64,000 nt of DNA, from assembly GCF_028009165.1 (NCBI RefSeq), contig NC_079242.1, positions 930,001 through 994,000 of the forward strand. Reading direction: 5' to 3'. Each line of letters begins with the position of its first letter. Position 1 is the stretch's first letter. Shown in pieces: positions 62,781 to 64,000 of this stretch. Source of the DNA: Akanthomyces muscarius. Its lineage: Eukaryota; Ascomycota; Sordariomycetes; Hypocreales; Cordycipitaceae. Position numbers and translations under genes: made by a program. The notes beneath the pieces were generated by a model that searched no databases, had not been told where the DNA came from, and saw only the letters and a program-made list of their open reading frames with translations.

Positions 62781-63632
62781 ATGGTCAATTATAGATTTTT
62801 TTTTTGGGAGTTTTTAATACTAATCGCAAGGTAATTGTTAGTTATATTCACTTTTGTTTTCTCTGCCTCGCCCGCATTCCTGATTGGTAAAGCTGATTTC
62901 TCGTGTGCTTGTACATTCCCCCGGACACAACAACTGGCGCATCTAGCGGGGTGGTGAGTTTGTTGGTAGGAGTAGAGCGACATGCCCAGCCTCAAAGTGA
63001 GATTTTCATTTTGTGTGACGGGAAAATGCGTCACCTGGTGTAAATCGAGAACGAGGGCGACAGCCGGCGCCGTGGCTCACACTGACAAGCCTCACTTACA
63101 CGTCACACACATCCTGGGCAACCTCTCGCATTGCGTCGAGCAGCTTAACGCTTTGATTGGATACAGAAAAGCATTTACTTCAAGTAGCACGAATCCAAGT
63201 CTGCCTTGTTAAGCTTGCTCCCTTGCGTATTTTGGTACTCGTATTAAAAACCTGTGCTTATAAATTCATCTGTGCCCAGTTTCCGGCATCCTGACTATTT
63301 TTTGGAAAAAAGAAAAAGAATCCTCGTTTGGCAGCGAAACCCCAGCTCTGTCCCCAATCAACTCCAAAGAAACAGACCTTTTTTTTACCATAAAAATAGT
63401 TGCAATAATCCATTGTTCCCCTTTCTGCCACAAAAAGGACATTGCGCTTCTCAGTGCCCCAAGGCTGTTTGTGTGTGTGTGCGTGTGCGTGTGCTTGTTT
63501 GTAAAACCATAAACAAGATCCTGAGGGAAGCAAATGTGAAAAGCAACCGTCATTCTTTTTTGAACATGGCAACTCCGCAAATTGCAAGTTTAGAAAAAAA
63601 ATAAAGCTCCTCATCCGCATTCCCCCTCCCCT
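62781..63632. other. Intergenic 3' region
   Basis: AT-rich, with a T9 run near 62796 and a GT/GC alternating tract at 63471-63494. It separates the vWA gene from the 3' end of the edge gene. No gene is supported. Confidence 0.55.
63471..63494. repeat. Alternating GT/GC tract
   Basis: About 24 bases of purine-pyrimidine alternation (GT repeats with GC interruptions), of the kind that can adopt Z-DNA. Confidence 0.8.
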
Positions 63633-64000
63633 TTAATGCATGCAAAAGACATCAGCCAGAGACACCGAGTGCGCCGAGATGTTTGTGCCCGTATCATTCC
63701 GGCATGTAATCACCGGCGTGGTGACGAGCGCGACACGCCAGTGCTTGGCCTGCAGCTCAAACGGGTCCATGCGCGGCCAGATGGGCAGCATCGACTGGCT
63801 CGAGAAGCGGCTGCCAATCTCGGGGAAGCGAAAGTCAAAGGTGAGGCGCGACGTGAGGATGCGCGCCGACAGCGCCCACGCGTGCTCGGCGACCTGTGCC
63901 ATGTCGCGGCCGGCGTCGGCCGGGTTGGCGAGCCGGTTGAGCAGCGGCTGCAGGTTGGCGAGGAGCGTGCTGGTGATGTCGTCGACCTTGGCGCGGTGAA
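63633..64000 (-). CDS. 3' end of an unknown gene, cut by the window edge
   Basis: The minus-strand frame is open from the right edge to a stop at 63635-63633, giving at least 121 C-terminal residues. GC-rich codon use like the other genes here and an even mix of residues indicate real coding sequence. Segments such as LTSRLTFDFRFPEIGSRFS and MDPFELQAKHWRVALVTTPV look like a folded domain with a short variable tail. I do not recognise the family. A Met at 63902 is internal, because the frame continues to the edge beyond it. Confidence 0.7.
   Translation of the reverse strand, partial: HRAKVDDITSTLLANLQPLLNRLANPADAGRDMAQVAEHAWALSARILTSRLTFDFRFPEIGSRFSSQSMLPIWPRMDPFELQAKHWRVALVTTPVITCRNDTGTNISAHSVSLADVFCMH

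Overview
The window is nuclear DNA of a filamentous ascomycete. Genes are widely spaced and GC-rich. They carry short introns (about 49-103 nt) with GTAAGT or GTATGT-type donors and CTAAC-type branch points. The gene set fits a Sordariomycete, probably order Hypocreales: cys-3/MetR-type bZIP, CFEM-GPI protein, deuterolysin, Chl4/Mis15, UvsD/Rad26. The order is inferred from protein character only; no search was run.

Layout. 1-8 kb: an atypical short-chain dehydrogenase/reductase, then a 1279-residue secreted protein built almost entirely of Gly/Ser/Asp/Asn repeats. 8-17.9 kb: an ATRIP-type checkpoint protein (Rad26/UvsD), a beta-carbonic anhydrase, the CDP-diacylglycerol synthase and an amidase-signature enzyme. 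17.9-22.2 kb: a 4.3-kb gene-poor stretch. 22.2-27.3 kb: an alpha/beta hydrolase, a pirin and a CFEM-GPI protein. 27.3-34.3 kb: a 7-kb stretch with no firm gene, only a possible two-exon small gene. 34.3-43.1 kb: the large subunit of ribonucleotide reductase, a sulfotransferase-like P-loop protein, a TatD nuclease and the kinetochore protein Chl4/Mis15. 43.9-52.8 kb: a cytochrome P450, a deuterolysin (M35) protease and an FAD monooxygenase, each standing alone. 54.5-64 kb: the bZIP sulfur regulator, a small conserved unknown protein, a class I/II aminotransferase, a von Willebrand A protein and the 3' end of an unknown gene cut by the right edge.

The genes do not form one pathway or an evident biosynthetic cluster. 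It is a mixed housekeeping region (DNA replication and repair, chromosome segregation, phospholipid synthesis, CO2/bicarbonate) interspersed with secreted or lineage-variable genes (repeat protein, CFEM protein, protease, P450, monooxygenase).

Exon structures below were built by hand from splice consensus, reading-frame continuity and protein-family knowledge. The most useful observations are: a duplicated 30-bp cell-cycle-like module upstream of RNR1; a 13-nt micro-exon in the aminotransferase; a 684-nt intron in the bZIP gene with promoter-like sequence that could give a truncated form; a frame-preserving 66-nt intron in the protease; and four genes with a basic or hydrophobic N-terminal extension ahead of an internal Met. 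I did not find an obviously new multi-gene system.
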